A DNA stretch of 40,085 nucleotides from Leyella stercorea (GCF_019052365.1 NZ_JAHQUY010000028.1:1-40085); one strand, 5' to 3'; positions 26,217 to 34,443 are shown, counted from the stretch's first letter. Notes: generated from the sequence alone by a model not told the origin. Program-made: numbers and translations.

Positions 26217-26252
26217 GTAGGAGGCTACGGCAGGAATGCCGCAGCCTCCTAC
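26217..26252. repeat. Dispersed palindrome, copy B
   Basis: A 16-bp stem with one mismatch (26217-26232 with 26237-26252, loop GGAA) lies 22 bases after the fucosidase stop. In reverse complement it carries the same GTAGGAGGCT-CGGCATTCC core as copies A and C, so it is the same element in the opposite orientation. It may also terminate transcription. Confidence 0.8.
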
Positions 26253-26327
26253 TGTTTGTTTTCTGCGCAATTCACTCTTCTTATTCCAACTTTTTGTATA
26301 TTATTTTAAAATCTCAAATTATTTTTC

Positions 26328-26335
26328 TAATTTTG
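26328..26335 (+). promoter_or_regulatory. -7-like element upstream of rlmD
   Basis: TAATTTTG matches TAnnTTTG and lies 26 bases before the rlmD ATG. The nearest upstream TTTG is 31 bases away, too far for a standard -33 box. Confidence 0.5.
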
Positions 26336-26361
26336 CACTTTAAAACAATACATATATAATA

Positions 26362-27783
26362 ATGTCAAGAAAGAAGAAACCACTACCAATACTCGAGAAC
26401 GTAACTATTGAGGCGGTTGCTGCCGAAGGAAAATCACTGGCACACGTCAACGACATGGTTGTTTTCGTGCCGTTCGCCGTACCCGGCGACGTGGTTGACT
26501 TGCAGGTGCGCAAGAAGAAGCACAGCTACTGCGAGGCTGAAGTAATACGCTTCATCAAGAAGAGCGACGTACGCACAGAGCCGATGTGCGAGCATTTCGG
26601 CATCTGCGGCGGATGCAAATGGCAGAACCTGCCCTACGAGGAGCAGCTGAAGGCTAAGCAGAAGCAGGTGTTCGACCAGCTCACACGCATCGGCAAGATA
26701 GATCTGCCGGAGTTCATGCCTATCATGGGCTCGGTGCACATCAAGGAATACCGCAACAAGCTGGAATTCGGCTGCTGCAACAAGCGCTGGCTCACACGCG
26801 AGCAGATTGCCGAGGGCACGCAGTTCGACAACATGAACGGCATCGGATTCCACATCACCGGAGCCTTCGACAAGATTCTGCCTATCGAGAAGTGCTGGCT
26901 CATGGACGACCTGCACAACAAGATTCGCAACGCCATACGCGACTATGCCTTCTCTACCGGCATGACCTTCTTCGACCTCAGACAGCAGCACGGACTGCTG
27001 CGCGACACCATGATACGCAACTCGAACACGGGCGAGTGGATGGTGCTCATACAGTTCCACTACGACGAGGAGGGCGACGAGCAGCGCGCCAAGGCGTTGC
27101 TGCAGCACATCGCCGACAAGTTCCCCGAGATAACATCGCTCATGTACGTCGACAACCAGAAGTGCAACGACACCTTCGGCGACCTCGACCTCTCTGTCTT
27201 CAAGGGCAACGACCACATCTTCGAGACAATGGAGGACCTGCGCTTCAAGGTCGGTCCGAAGAGCTTCTACCAGACCAACACCGAGCAGGCTTATCACCTC
27301 TACTCGGTGGCTCGCAACTTCGCCAAGCTCACCGGCGACGAACTGGTGTACGACCTCTATACCGGTACGGGCACCATCGCCAACTTCGTGGCTCGTCAGG
27401 CACGCGAGGTTATCGGCATCGAGTACGTTCCTGAGGCTATCGAGGACGCAAAGGTGAACTCTGAGGTGAACAACATCAGCAACACCAAGTTCTACGCCGG
27501 CGACATGAAGGACATTCTCAACGACGAGTTCATCGAGAAGCACGGACGCCCCGACGTAATCATCACCGACCCACCACGCGCCGGTATGCACCAGGACGTG
27601 ATAGACACCATCCTGCGCGCTCACCCGAAGCGCATCGTCTACGTCAGCTGCAACCCGTCTACGCAGGCACGCGACCTGCAGGCGCTCGATGTGGCTTACA
27701 AGGTGATGGCGGTACAGCCTGTGGACATGTTCCCGCATACGCCGCACGTGGAGAACGTAGTTCTTTTGGAAGAAAAGCCGTAG
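26362..27783 (+). CDS. rlmD: 23S rRNA (uracil-C5)-methyltransferase RlmD/RumA type
   Basis: This 473-residue enzyme methylates a uracil at C5 in 23S rRNA (U1939 in E. coli numbering), using S-adenosylmethionine. An N-terminal TRAM domain (about residues 10-65) is followed by the four Fe-S cluster cysteines C76, C82, C85 and C178. The methyltransferase core has the SAM loop Asp-Leu-Tyr-Thr-Gly-Thr-Gly-Thr, the Thr-Asp-Pro-Pro-Arg-Ala-Gly motif and the catalytic C430 in Val-Ser-Cys-Asn-Pro-Ser-Thr. Several RumA/TrmA paralogues exist in Bacteroidales, so the exact target uridine is not proven by sequence. The 3' end lies inside a perfect 17-bp inverted repeat. Confidence 0.93.
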   Translation: MSRKKKPLPILENVTIEAVAAEGKSLAHVNDMVVFVPFAVPGDVVDLQVRKKKHSYCEAEVIRFIKKSDVRTEPMCEHFGICGGCKWQNLPYEEQLKAKQKQVFDQLTRIGKIDLPEFMPIMGSVHIKEYRNKLEFGCCNKRWLTREQIAEGTQFDNMNGIGFHITGAFDKILPIEKCWLMDDLHNKIRNAIRDYAFSTGMTFFDLRQQHGLLRDTMIRNSNTGEWMVLIQFHYDEEGDEQRAKALLQHIADKFPEITSLMYVDNQKCNDTFGDLDLSVFKGNDHIFETMEDLRFKVGPKSFYQTNTEQAYHLYSVARNFAKLTGDELVYDLYTGTGTIANFVARQAREVIGIEYVPEAIEDAKVNSEVNNISNTKFYAGDMKDILNDEFIEKHGRPDVIITDPPRAGMHQDVIDTILRAHPKRIVYVSCNPSTQARDLQALDVAYKVMAVQPVDMFPHTPHVENVVLLEEKP

Positions 27784-27802
27784 GTTTTTCTTCCAAAAGA
27801 AC
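27760..27802 (+). terminator. Perfect 17-bp hairpin overlapping the rlmD stop
   Basis: Bases 27760-27776 pair perfectly with 27786-27802 around a nine-base loop that holds the stop codon (27781-27783). The A/T-rich arms and the following AT-rich sequence resemble a terminator embedded in the coding end. No long T-run follows. Confidence 0.65.
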
Positions 27803-27961
27803 AATTTTGAATTTTGAGTTTTGAATTTTGAATTGTCGGCTACGCCGATTAGGAATTAATCAATTTGGAATTTTGAATTCGCAACTCTCAACTCAAAATT
27901 CAAAACTCAAAATTGCCGAAGGCAACAATTCAAAACTCAAAATTCAAAACTCAAAACTCAT
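27801..27961. repeat. AT-rich inverted and direct repeat block upstream of the porin gene
   Basis: The left part (27801-27836) is built of AATTTTGAATTTTGAG-like units. The right part (27885-27961) is built of the complementary CTCAAAATTCAAAACT-like units, so the whole block can fold on itself. Small GC-rich hairpins (TCGGC/GCCGA at 27836-27848) sit inside. The block reaches to two bases before the porin ATG, so it probably makes up the porin mRNA leader. Such repeats are common between genes in Bacteroidales. Confidence 0.75.
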
Positions 27962-27962
27962 A

Positions 27963-29108
27963 ATGAAAACATTAGCAACTCTCGCACTCGCCGCTCTCAC
28001 TTTCGGCAGTGTGTCAGCACAAGAGAAAGAAGCTAAGCTGAAGGTGCTCAGCGACATCAAGTTCAGCGGTTACATCATGTCGCAGTATCAGTACAGCGAC
28101 AAGGAAAGCAACAAGGGCGAAAAGGATATCAACTCGTTCAACATACGCATGGTGCGTATGGCGCTCGAAGGACGACTCGCAGGCGACTTCTACTGGAAGG
28201 CGCAGCTGCAGGTGAACGGCAACACCTCTAACCTCACCGTGTCGCCACGAATGGTCGACGCGTTCGCCGAGTGGCAGAAGTACGATGCGTTCAAGGTGAA
28301 GGCGGGTCAGTTCAAGCGTCCGTTCACCTTCGAGAACCCCATGCACCCCATTACGCAGGGCTTTATGAGCTACTCGCAGAACGTCACTAAGCTCGCCGGA
28401 TTCAGCGACCGCAACGGCGAACACTCAAGCAACGGACGCGACATCGGCGTGCAGCTGCAGGGCGACCTGCTCAAGGCTGCCGACGGACACCACTACCTAC
28501 ACTATCAGGTGGGCGTCTTCAACGGTCAGGGCACTAACATGAAGGATGTAGACCAGCGTAAGGACGTCATCGGCGGCGTATGGGTGGCTCCCGTGAAGGG
28601 TCTGCGCATCGGCGCCTTCGGCTGGACCGGTTCATATGCTCGCAAGGGCACATGGACTGAGGTAGACGCTAACGGCGTGGAGCAGACAAAGAACGGTGTG
28701 CGCTCGCTCGAGAAGAACCGCTATGCCATCAGCGCCGAGTATGCAGCTCACGACTGGACAGTGCGTTCGGAGTATATCCACAGTCAGGGCTACGGCTTCA
28801 AGACGTCTAACGCTTCGGGCAAGGAGACCGACTGCACTATCAACTACGCTGCTGGCGACAAGGCTGACGGTTTCTACGCACTCATGATTGCGCCGGTTAT
28901 TAGCAAGAAACTCTATGCAAAGGCTCGCTACGACCTCTACCGCCCGCAAGCCGATTGGCACACTTCGAAGACTCAGTACGAGATCGGTGCCAACTATTGG
29001 ATTGGCAAGCACGTCATGGTGGCTGCCGAATACGCGCGCGTCAACGACCGCAGTCTGAACAAGTCGAACTATAACATGTTCGACCTGCAGCTCGACGTGA
29101 AGTTCTAA
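27963..29108 (+). CDS. Outer-membrane porin, OprO/OprP family
   Basis: A 381-residue outer-membrane beta-barrel. ATG 27963 gives a signal peptide (Met-Lys-Thr-Leu-Ala, hydrophobic core, Ser-Val-Ser-Ala-Gln), while the open frame upstream is only repeat sequence. The mature chain has alternating hydrophobic strands and a C-terminal Phe, and fits the phosphate-selective porin O/P family (PF07396), with an N-terminal Phe-Ser-Gly-Tyr-Ile strand and Gln-Phe-Lys-Arg-Pro-Phe-Thr-Phe-Glu-Asn. It lets small anions, possibly phosphate, through the outer membrane; the selectivity is not readable here. A small membrane-protein gene follows after 57 bases. Confidence 0.88.
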   Translation: MKTLATLALAALTFGSVSAQEKEAKLKVLSDIKFSGYIMSQYQYSDKESNKGEKDINSFNIRMVRMALEGRLAGDFYWKAQLQVNGNTSNLTVSPRMVDAFAEWQKYDAFKVKAGQFKRPFTFENPMHPITQGFMSYSQNVTKLAGFSDRNGEHSSNGRDIGVQLQGDLLKAADGHHYLHYQVGVFNGQGTNMKDVDQRKDVIGGVWVAPVKGLRIGAFGWTGSYARKGTWTEVDANGVEQTKNGVRSLEKNRYAISAEYAAHDWTVRSEYIHSQGYGFKTSNASGKETDCTINYAAGDKADGFYALMIAPVISKKLYAKARYDLYRPQADWHTSKTQYEIGANYWIGKHVMVAAEYARVNDRSLNKSNYNMFDLQLDVKF

Positions 29109-29165
29109 ACGCAAACCCCACGAGATTTTTTCTTGATTTGTCAAACAATTAAAAACTCTCATACG

Positions 29166-29351
29166 ATGCCTGAACATAAACACAAGCACAGCCGCAGACA
29201 GCGCCGCGACGAGATAGACATCTTCCGCGAGAACAATCTGCGCGCTATACACAGAAGGAAGCAGTACGCACGAATAATGTTCGTCGTGGTGTCGATAATC
29301 GCCGCTCTCATGCTGGCGCTGGTATACGCTGCCTACTTCCTCGACAAATAA
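29166..29351 (+). CDS. Small basic single-pass membrane protein
   Basis: A 61-residue protein of unknown function. I start at ATG 29166 rather than the in-frame ATG 29133 because the upstream codons cover AT-rich leader. The N-terminal 37 residues are highly charged and His/Lys/Arg-rich, beginning Pro-Glu-His-Lys-His-Lys-His. A single transmembrane helix (about residues 38-58) ends at Leu-Asp-Lys. By the positive-inside rule the charged head faces the cytoplasm. It lies between the porin and hexosaminidase genes, 44 bases before the latter, and may be co-transcribed. Similar short proteins occur in Bacteroidales, but I know no role. Confidence 0.7.
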   Translation: MPEHKHKHSRRQRRDEIDIFRENNLRAIHRRKQYARIMFVVVSIIAALMLALVYAAYFLDK

Positions 29352-29395
29352 GAAACTCTCACCCTGTATAACTTTTAAAAACTGACACTACAAAG

Positions 29396-31405
29396 ATGAC
29401 AAACAAATCATTAGCAGCCCTCTTCTTCGGCTGCATCCTCACAGCCTCTGCCGCTTCCGCGCAGTCGCTGCTCCCAAAGCCGCAGTCGTTCGTTGCGGGC
29501 AAGGGCGCGTTCAGCACCGACGCAAAGCTGAAGGTTGTCAACGAGGTTGGCGCCGAGGCAGAGAACATCTACTCGAAACAGTTCACAGCCAACACCGCAG
29601 ACGACGCTCGTCAGGTGGTGCGCTTCACACGTCTCGACGGCGCTTCATCGCCCGAGGCTTACCGCCTTCATGTCACTAAGGACACGCTGCTCATCAGCGC
29701 CGCTTCTGCCGACGGATTCCGCTTCGCTTGGCAGACCGTAAAACAGCTGAAGCAGAAGAACGCCGTCATGGCTTGCGACGTCGTTGACGCTCCGGCTTTC
29801 AAGTGGCGCTCGCTCATGCTCGACGTGTCGCGCCACTTCCAGCCCATTTCGTTCCTCAAGAAGCAGATCGACGTCATGGCGCAGTACAAGTTCAACCGAC
29901 TCCACCTTCACCTCACCGACGCTGCCGGATGGCGCATCGAGATTAAGCGCTACCCGCGTCTCACCGAGTTCGCTGCGTGGCGCGAAGGAAAGACATGGAA
30001 GGAGTGGAGCAAGCTCGGATGCAAGTATATGCACGAGGGCGAAGCTGGCGCTTACGGCGGCTACTACACTCAGGCCGAGCTGCGCGACCTCGTGAAGTAC
30101 GCCGCTGAGCGTGGCATCACCATCGTGCCCGAAATCGAGATGCCGGGCCACTCGGCTGAGGTGCTCACCGCCTACCCCGAACTCTCTTGCACGCACGAAC
30201 CATACAAGCAGATGGACTTCTGCCCGGGCAGCGTCGCTACATACGACTTCCTCGAGAACGTGCTGAAAGAGGTGATGGACATCTTCCCATCTAAGTACAT
30301 CCACGTCGGTGGCGACGAGGCTGACAAGGCTTCATGGCCTTCTTGTCCGCTCTGCCAGCAGAAGATGAAGGAGCTGGGCACAGACAAGGACGGTCTGCAG
30401 GCGCACCTCATCGCCCACTTCGGCAAGTTCCTCACCGAACACGGACGACAGCTCGTAGGTTGGGACGAAGTGATTGCGGGCAACCTCGAGAAGAACACCA
30501 CCGTAATGGTTTGGCGCGGTCTCGAAAAGGCGCAAGAGGCCATCGACCACGGCTACGACGTAGTGCTCTCGCCCAGCGGCTACTGGTATCTCGACTACTA
30601 TCAGGACGCACCCGACACTCAGCCTGAGGCTATCGGCGGTTTCCTTCCGCTCGAAAAGGTATACAGCTACGTGCCTGGCGGCACTCTGCCCGAGGACGTA
30701 CGCAACAAGATCACCGGCGTGCAAGCTAACCTCTGGACCGAATACGTGCCTACAGCTGAGCATGTAGAATATATGCTCTATCCGCGTGCTCTGGCTATCG
30801 CCGAGATCGGATGGAACGGCACAAAGACCAAGAACTACCCCGAGTTCCGCAAGCGTGCCATCGTCGAGTGTGAGCGTCTGCACAAGCAGGGCGTCAACAC
30901 CTTCGACCTCAAGAAGGAGCGCGGCGAACGCCCAGAGTCGTTCAAGACTACCAAGCACAAGGCGCTCGGTTGCAACATCACCTTCAACCACCGCTACGAG
31001 GACAAGTACAAGGCGCAGGGCGACAAGACTCTCGTAGACGGACAGCACGGCGGATGGACATACGGCGACCAGAAATGGCAGGGCTTCCTCGGCAACAAGG
31101 GCTACTGCCTCGACCTCACCATCGATCTCGGCAAGGTGCAGAAAATTTCGTCTGTGGCTGCCGACTTCATGCAGGCGTACGGAGCATGGGTGTTCTTCCC
31201 GTCTGAGTACAAGATTTCGTTCAGCGAGGACGGCAAGAACTTCAAGGAGGTCTACAGCAAGTCTACTCCCGTCGACCGCGACATACAGCTCGGCTTCCGC
31301 AACTTCGCATGGAAGGGCAAAGCCAGCACACGCTATATCCGCGTGCAGGGCAGCACTACCGAGGACGGTGGATGGCTCTTCACCGACGAAATCGTCGTGA
31401 AGTAA
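29396..31405 (+). CDS. Beta-N-acetylhexosaminidase, GH20
   Basis: A 669-residue exported enzyme that removes terminal beta-linked GlcNAc or GalNAc. It has a signal peptide (about 1-23), an N-terminal GH20b domain (about 25-140) and a GH20 barrel (about 145-490). The barrel holds the family motif His-Val-Gly-Gly-Asp-Glu; D307 and E308 are the substrate-assisted catalytic pair. Arg in Asp-Val-Ser-Arg-His-Phe probably contacts the substrate. A C-terminal discoidin-like module (about 530-669) may bind carbohydrate. With the fucosidase upstream it suits stepwise trimming of mucin-type or milk glycans. No SusC/SusD pair is present. Confidence 0.94.
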   Translation: MTNKSLAALFFGCILTASAASAQSLLPKPQSFVAGKGAFSTDAKLKVVNEVGAEAENIYSKQFTANTADDARQVVRFTRLDGASSPEAYRLHVTKDTLLISAASADGFRFAWQTVKQLKQKNAVMACDVVDAPAFKWRSLMLDVSRHFQPISFLKKQIDVMAQYKFNRLHLHLTDAAGWRIEIKRYPRLTEFAAWREGKTWKEWSKLGCKYMHEGEAGAYGGYYTQAELRDLVKYAAERGITIVPEIEMPGHSAEVLTAYPELSCTHEPYKQMDFCPGSVATYDFLENVLKEVMDIFPSKYIHVGGDEADKASWPSCPLCQQKMKELGTDKDGLQAHLIAHFGKFLTEHGRQLVGWDEVIAGNLEKNTTVMVWRGLEKAQEAIDHGYDVVLSPSGYWYLDYYQDAPDTQPEAIGGFLPLEKVYSYVPGGTLPEDVRNKITGVQANLWTEYVPTAEHVEYMLYPRALAIAEIGWNGTKTKNYPEFRKRAIVECERLHKQGVNTFDLKKERGERPESFKTTKHKALGCNITFNHRYEDKYKAQGDKTLVDGQHGGWTYGDQKWQGFLGNKGYCLDLTIDLGKVQKISSVAADFMQAYGAWVFFPSEYKISFSEDGKNFKEVYSKSTPVDRDIQLGFRNFAWKGKASTRYIRVQGSTTEDGGWLFTDEIVVK

Positions 31406-31420
31406 CATAAGAGCCTACCC

Positions 31421-31451
31421 CGTAGGAGGCTACGGCATTCCTGCCGTTGCC
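31421..31451. repeat. Dispersed palindrome, copy C
   Basis: CGTAGGAGGCTACGGCATTC starts this copy. A 10-bp stem with one mismatch (31428-31437 with 31442-31451, loop TTCC) is preceded by a small CCTAC/GTAGG hairpin (31414-31426). It lies just after the hexosaminidase stop. It is the same element as copies A and B. Confidence 0.75.
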
Positions 31452-31476
31452 ACACCCCACAATTACAACCACAAAG

Positions 31477-31555
31477 AAAATCCGCTTAATCCGCTTAATC
31501 TGTTGTTAAACAACCTCAACCAAACAACCGATTAACCCGATTAAACGGATTTTTT
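31477..31555 (+). terminator. Probable terminator after the hexosaminidase gene
   Basis: A 15-bp stem with one mismatch (31477-31491 with 31539-31553) encloses a 47-base loop containing a smaller hairpin (GTTGT/ACAAC, 31503-31515). The right arm runs into T residues. It separates the glycosidase genes from the muramidase/DUF2589 cluster. Confidence 0.65.
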
Positions 31556-31630
31556 CATCCTAACTCCCCAAAAAAACTTAAAATCTTTTTATTTTTTCAC
31601 CTTTTTATTTTTTTACGTTCATATTTTCGC

Positions 31631-31638
31631 TATATTTG
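31631..31638 (+). promoter_or_regulatory. -7 element of the muramidase/DUF2589 cluster
   Basis: TATATTTG matches TAnnTTTG, 43 bases before the muramidase ATG. The -33 region is a T-rich tract (31582-31615) without a clear TTTG. Confidence 0.6.
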
Positions 31639-31681
31639 CCCCAACCAAACACAAAAACGTTAAACTAAAACCACAACCACT

Positions 31682-32485
31682 ATGAAAACCTTAAAACTCG
31701 GAATGCGTGACGCCGCAGTAAAGATACTACAAACAGAACTCAACCGTATTGGTAACAAGCTAACCGCTGACGGAGCATTCGGCCCCGGCACACTCGCCGC
31801 TGTAAAGGCATTCCAGCAAAGTCTAAAACTCGTAGCTGACGGCATCGTCGGTTACTCTACATGGCAGGCGCTCTTCTTCCATCAGCGCCCAGCAGCCGCA
31901 CGACTCACCGAAGACGACTTCCGATTAGCCGCTCTCCTACTCGACTGCGAGACAGCAGCGCTCAAGTCAGTGCAGAAAGTGGAGACAGCCGGACGCGGAG
32001 GATTCCTCGCCGCAGGCAAGCCGCAACTACTCTTCGAAGGTCATATCTTCTGGCGACAGCTGCAGCTGCGCAAAATAGATCCTGCCAAATACCAGGCAGC
32101 AAACGCCTCCATACTCTACCCGAAGTGGACAAAGACCCACTACAAAGGTGGCATCGGCGAATACGCTCGCCTCGAGCAGGCACGCAAGATAAACGCTGAC
32201 GCAGCCAACGCATCGGCAAGTTGGGGAATGTTCCAGATTATGGGCTTCCAGTACGCACTCTGCGGATTCAAAACCGTAGCGCAGTTCGTAAGCGCTATGT
32301 GCCAGAGCGAACGCAGTCAGTTGCTCGCCTTCTGCCGATTCATAACAAAGAACCCGCAGATGCACGCCGCACTACAAGCAAAGAAGTGGGCTACCTTCGC
32401 ACGTCTATACAACGGAAGCGAATACGCCAAGAACCAGTACGACACAAAACTGCTCAACGCTTACAAGGCGTACGCAGCTAAGTAA
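31682..32485 (+). CDS. N-acetylmuramidase with N-terminal peptidoglycan-binding domain, no signal peptide
   Basis: A 267-residue peptidoglycan hydrolase. Residues about 3-66 form a PG_binding_1 domain (Asp-Gly-Ala-Phe-Gly-Pro-Gly-Thr and Val-Gly-Tyr-Ser-Thr-Trp). Residues about 75-265 fit the N-acetylmuramidase family PF11860 (DUF3380), with Val-Glu-Thr-Ala-Gly-Arg-Gly-Gly-Phe (E101, the likely catalytic Glu), Leu-Phe-Glu-Gly-His-Ile-Phe-Trp (E119) and Ala-Ser-Trp-Gly-Met-Phe-Gln-Ile-Met-Gly. The family is known from phage endolysins and bacterial lysis modules. There is no signal peptide or membrane anchor, so it needs a holin, secretion apparatus or cell lysis to reach the wall. It is the first gene of the DUF2589 cluster, 134 bases before the next gene. 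Confidence 0.9.
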   Translation: MKTLKLGMRDAAVKILQTELNRIGNKLTADGAFGPGTLAAVKAFQQSLKLVADGIVGYSTWQALFFHQRPAAARLTEDDFRLAALLLDCETAALKSVQKVETAGRGGFLAAGKPQLLFEGHIFWRQLQLRKIDPAKYQAANASILYPKWTKTHYKGGIGEYARLEQARKINADAANASASWGMFQIMGFQYALCGFKTVAQFVSAMCQSERSQLLAFCRFITKNPQMHAALQAKKWATFARLYNGSEYAKNQYDTKLLNAYKAYAAK

Positions 32486-32542
32486 GACTCTCATAACAAA
32501 CATCCCAACAACACGACACAAAAAAACATTAACACAAACAGA

Positions 32543-32572
32543 CTTGGCAAGAATTTATAAGGTTCTATCTTG
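32543..32572 (+). promoter_or_regulatory. Weak promoter-like sequence before the first DUF2589-type gene
   Basis: CTTG (32543-32546), 19 bases, TATCTTG (32566-32572) is one base short of the TAnnTTTG consensus. A 7-bp inverted repeat (AGGTTCT 32560-32566, AGAACCT 32590-32596) overlaps it and might be an operator or leader hairpin. Support is modest. Confidence 0.35.
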
Positions 32573-32619
32573 TCAGTAGGTCTAAGCAAAGAACCTATAA
32601 CTTTTTAAAACTTAAACCT

Positions 32620-33507
32620 ATGGATGTAGCAAACAAATCTATCGGTACACTGCAGGGTATTCCTTTTAAAAACCTTATCGGCGGTCCGCTTAGCGCTTGT
32701 ATTCAAGCGCAGAACGATGCAGCAATGACAAGTATCAACTTCATCAACAATGTATGTCTGAACGAAGACAAGGAGACTGGCGAAAAGTCGGCTATCTATG
32801 TTAGCTTCAGCTTTATTCAGAATGGTCGCAAGGTGGTTATCAACGTTCCGCTGATAGCTATCGTTCCGATTCCGTATATCGCAATCAACAGCGTTGACAT
32901 TAATTTCAAAGCCACAGTCAATGGTGTAGAATGCGAATCTAACGAAGACACGTATTCAGAAGAGTACAAACGAGACACAAGCACTAAGAGCCAAAAGAGA
33001 AGAGGATTCTTTCTTAACAAAAATAAGAAAGAGACAAAAATAAACACATCATTCTCTACAAAGCGCGACTCTAAGAGCACGCAGGACTCGAAGTTCAGCG
33101 TAGAGGCAACTATCGACGTTGCTGTACACGCAGGTCAGGAGTCAATGCCTGCTGGCATGGCAAAGATTCTCGAGATGCTCGGAGCGGCTATGGACCTTTG
33201 TTCACCCGACGGCGAACTGAGCGTGAACGACACAACGTTCTACGCTGAGAAGGCCCCGAGTAGTACACCGAATGACATTATATACCTGCCAGTCAAGGTT
33301 ATTGCCCAGTACAAGACTCCTGAAGGCTTGTATGATGCAACAAACATCATGTGTGACAATGGCATCACTGGTGAAGAAAACAAGATGGACAAGACCAGAG
33401 AGTTTGAAATTACCCTTCCCAAAAACACTGGTGCGCAGGGTAAACAATATGTGATTTCTTGTGGTGATGTTCAAAAGGTTACGATAACCGTGTTACCAAA
33501 GCCTTAA
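32620..33507 (+). CDS. DUF2589-type protein, paralogue 1
   Basis: A 295-residue protein of the DUF2589 type, whose function is unknown to me. Three family blocks are visible. The first is the N-terminal helix motif Ile-Pro-Phe-Lys-Asn-Leu-Ile-Gly-Gly-Pro-Leu-Ser-Ala-Cys (about 14-27). The second is a hydrophobic hairpin with Val-Pro-Leu-Ile-Ala-Ile-Val-Pro-Ile-Pro-Tyr (about 76-90). The third is Met-Pro-Ala-Gly-Met-Ala-Lys-Ile-Leu-Glu-Met-Leu (about 178-190), preceded by Lys-Arg-Asp-Ser ... Ser-Lys-Phe-Ser-Val-Glu. A basic, low-complexity loop (about 110-145) and a C-terminal beta domain (about 200-295) are added. There is no signal peptide or membrane helix. It is closest to paralogue 2. Confidence 0.82.
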   Translation: MDVANKSIGTLQGIPFKNLIGGPLSACIQAQNDAAMTSINFINNVCLNEDKETGEKSAIYVSFSFIQNGRKVVINVPLIAIVPIPYIAINSVDINFKATVNGVECESNEDTYSEEYKRDTSTKSQKRRGFFLNKNKKETKINTSFSTKRDSKSTQDSKFSVEATIDVAVHAGQESMPAGMAKILEMLGAAMDLCSPDGELSVNDTTFYAEKAPSSTPNDIIYLPVKVIAQYKTPEGLYDATNIMCDNGITGEENKMDKTREFEITLPKNTGAQGKQYVISCGDVQKVTITVLPKP

Positions 33508-33579
33508 GAAGTGGCATAAACCATCAAATGATGCCTCGTAAAGAGTGCATCTATTCGTTAACATTTAACTCTAAAGGTT

Positions 33580-34434
33580 ATGGCAAAGATTGATACGACA
33601 CCTTCTACCGTCGCGAACAATGCCTTACAGTCACTACCTTTTGGCACTCTCATCGGCGGACCGCTTTCTGCTTGTGTCGAAGCGCAGAAACAAGCGGCGC
33701 TAACATCGTGGGAGTTCATACGAGACGTAGGACTCACGGACACTGAAGACGGCGGGAAAAAGGCTATATACGTGAACTTCGAATACCGTAAAGACGGTCA
33801 TTCGGCGACTCTCAGTCTGCCATTGCTGACAATTGTGCCTATTCCATACATGGCAATTCGCGAGATTGACATCGCATTCAAGGCGCGCATCTCGGCGGCA
33901 TCTGCCACATCGCAGACCGACAAGAAGTCGACCGCTATGGAGATGGGAATGAAATCGAACACCAGTGTCAATATCGGCATTGTGAAATCGAGTTTGGAAC
34001 TGAGCACAAGCATATCGAGTAAGAAGGACTCCACCGCTACACGCGAATCTAAGTACAGCGTGGAGTACACTATGGACGTGAACGTTAAGGCGGGTCAGGA
34101 CGATATGCCGGCAGGCATGGCTAAAGTGTTAGAAATGCTGAACACCTCTATCGACTCTATCAACACAAAGGGTGAGCTGAACGTGTCTAACCAGGTGGTA
34201 AGCCTGAAGGATGGCGGCAGCACTTATATTTCGTACAAGAATACAGAGGGGTACTACGCTCCACAAGATATCAAGTTATACAAATATGAGGACTTTAAAC
34301 CTGCAGAAGAATTGACATCTACTGACTTACAAAAGGCTGCTGACGACTCAGGCATTCTGTGTGTGTTCAAGAACGAGGGATTCTATTGTGCAAAGGCTGG
34401 CGAAAGAATGCTGGTCATTAACGTAACTAAATAG
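33580..34434 (+). CDS. DUF2589-type protein, paralogue 2
   Basis: A 284-residue cytoplasmic-type protein with all family blocks: Leu-Pro-Phe-Gly-Thr-Leu-Ile-Gly-Gly-Pro-Leu (about 17-27), Leu-Pro-Leu-Leu-Thr-Ile-Val-Pro-Ile-Pro-Tyr (about 79-90), Ser-Lys-Lys-Asp-Ser-Thr-Ala-Thr-Arg-Glu-Ser-Lys-Tyr-Ser (about 147-160) and Met-Pro-Ala-Gly-Met-Ala-Lys-Val-Leu-Glu-Met-Leu (about 176-187). A C-terminal beta domain (about 195-284) resembles that of paralogues 1 and 3. It is 72 bases after paralogue 1 and nine bases before paralogue 3, so it is firmly within the operon. Function is unknown. Confidence 0.85.
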   Translation: MAKIDTTPSTVANNALQSLPFGTLIGGPLSACVEAQKQAALTSWEFIRDVGLTDTEDGGKKAIYVNFEYRKDGHSATLSLPLLTIVPIPYMAIREIDIAFKARISAASATSQTDKKSTAMEMGMKSNTSVNIGIVKSSLELSTSISSKKDSTATRESKYSVEYTMDVNVKAGQDDMPAGMAKVLEMLNTSIDSINTKGELNVSNQVVSLKDGGSTYISYKNTEGYYAPQDIKLYKYEDFKPAEELTSTDLQKAADDSGILCVFKNEGFYCAKAGERMLVINVTK

Positions 34435-34443
34435 TAACCGACT

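Noticed and set aside
26434..27804. Minus-strand open frame of 456 codons opposite rlmD
   Set aside because: It is the antisense shadow of a firmly assigned gene and has a Val/Leu/His-rich product with no motif.
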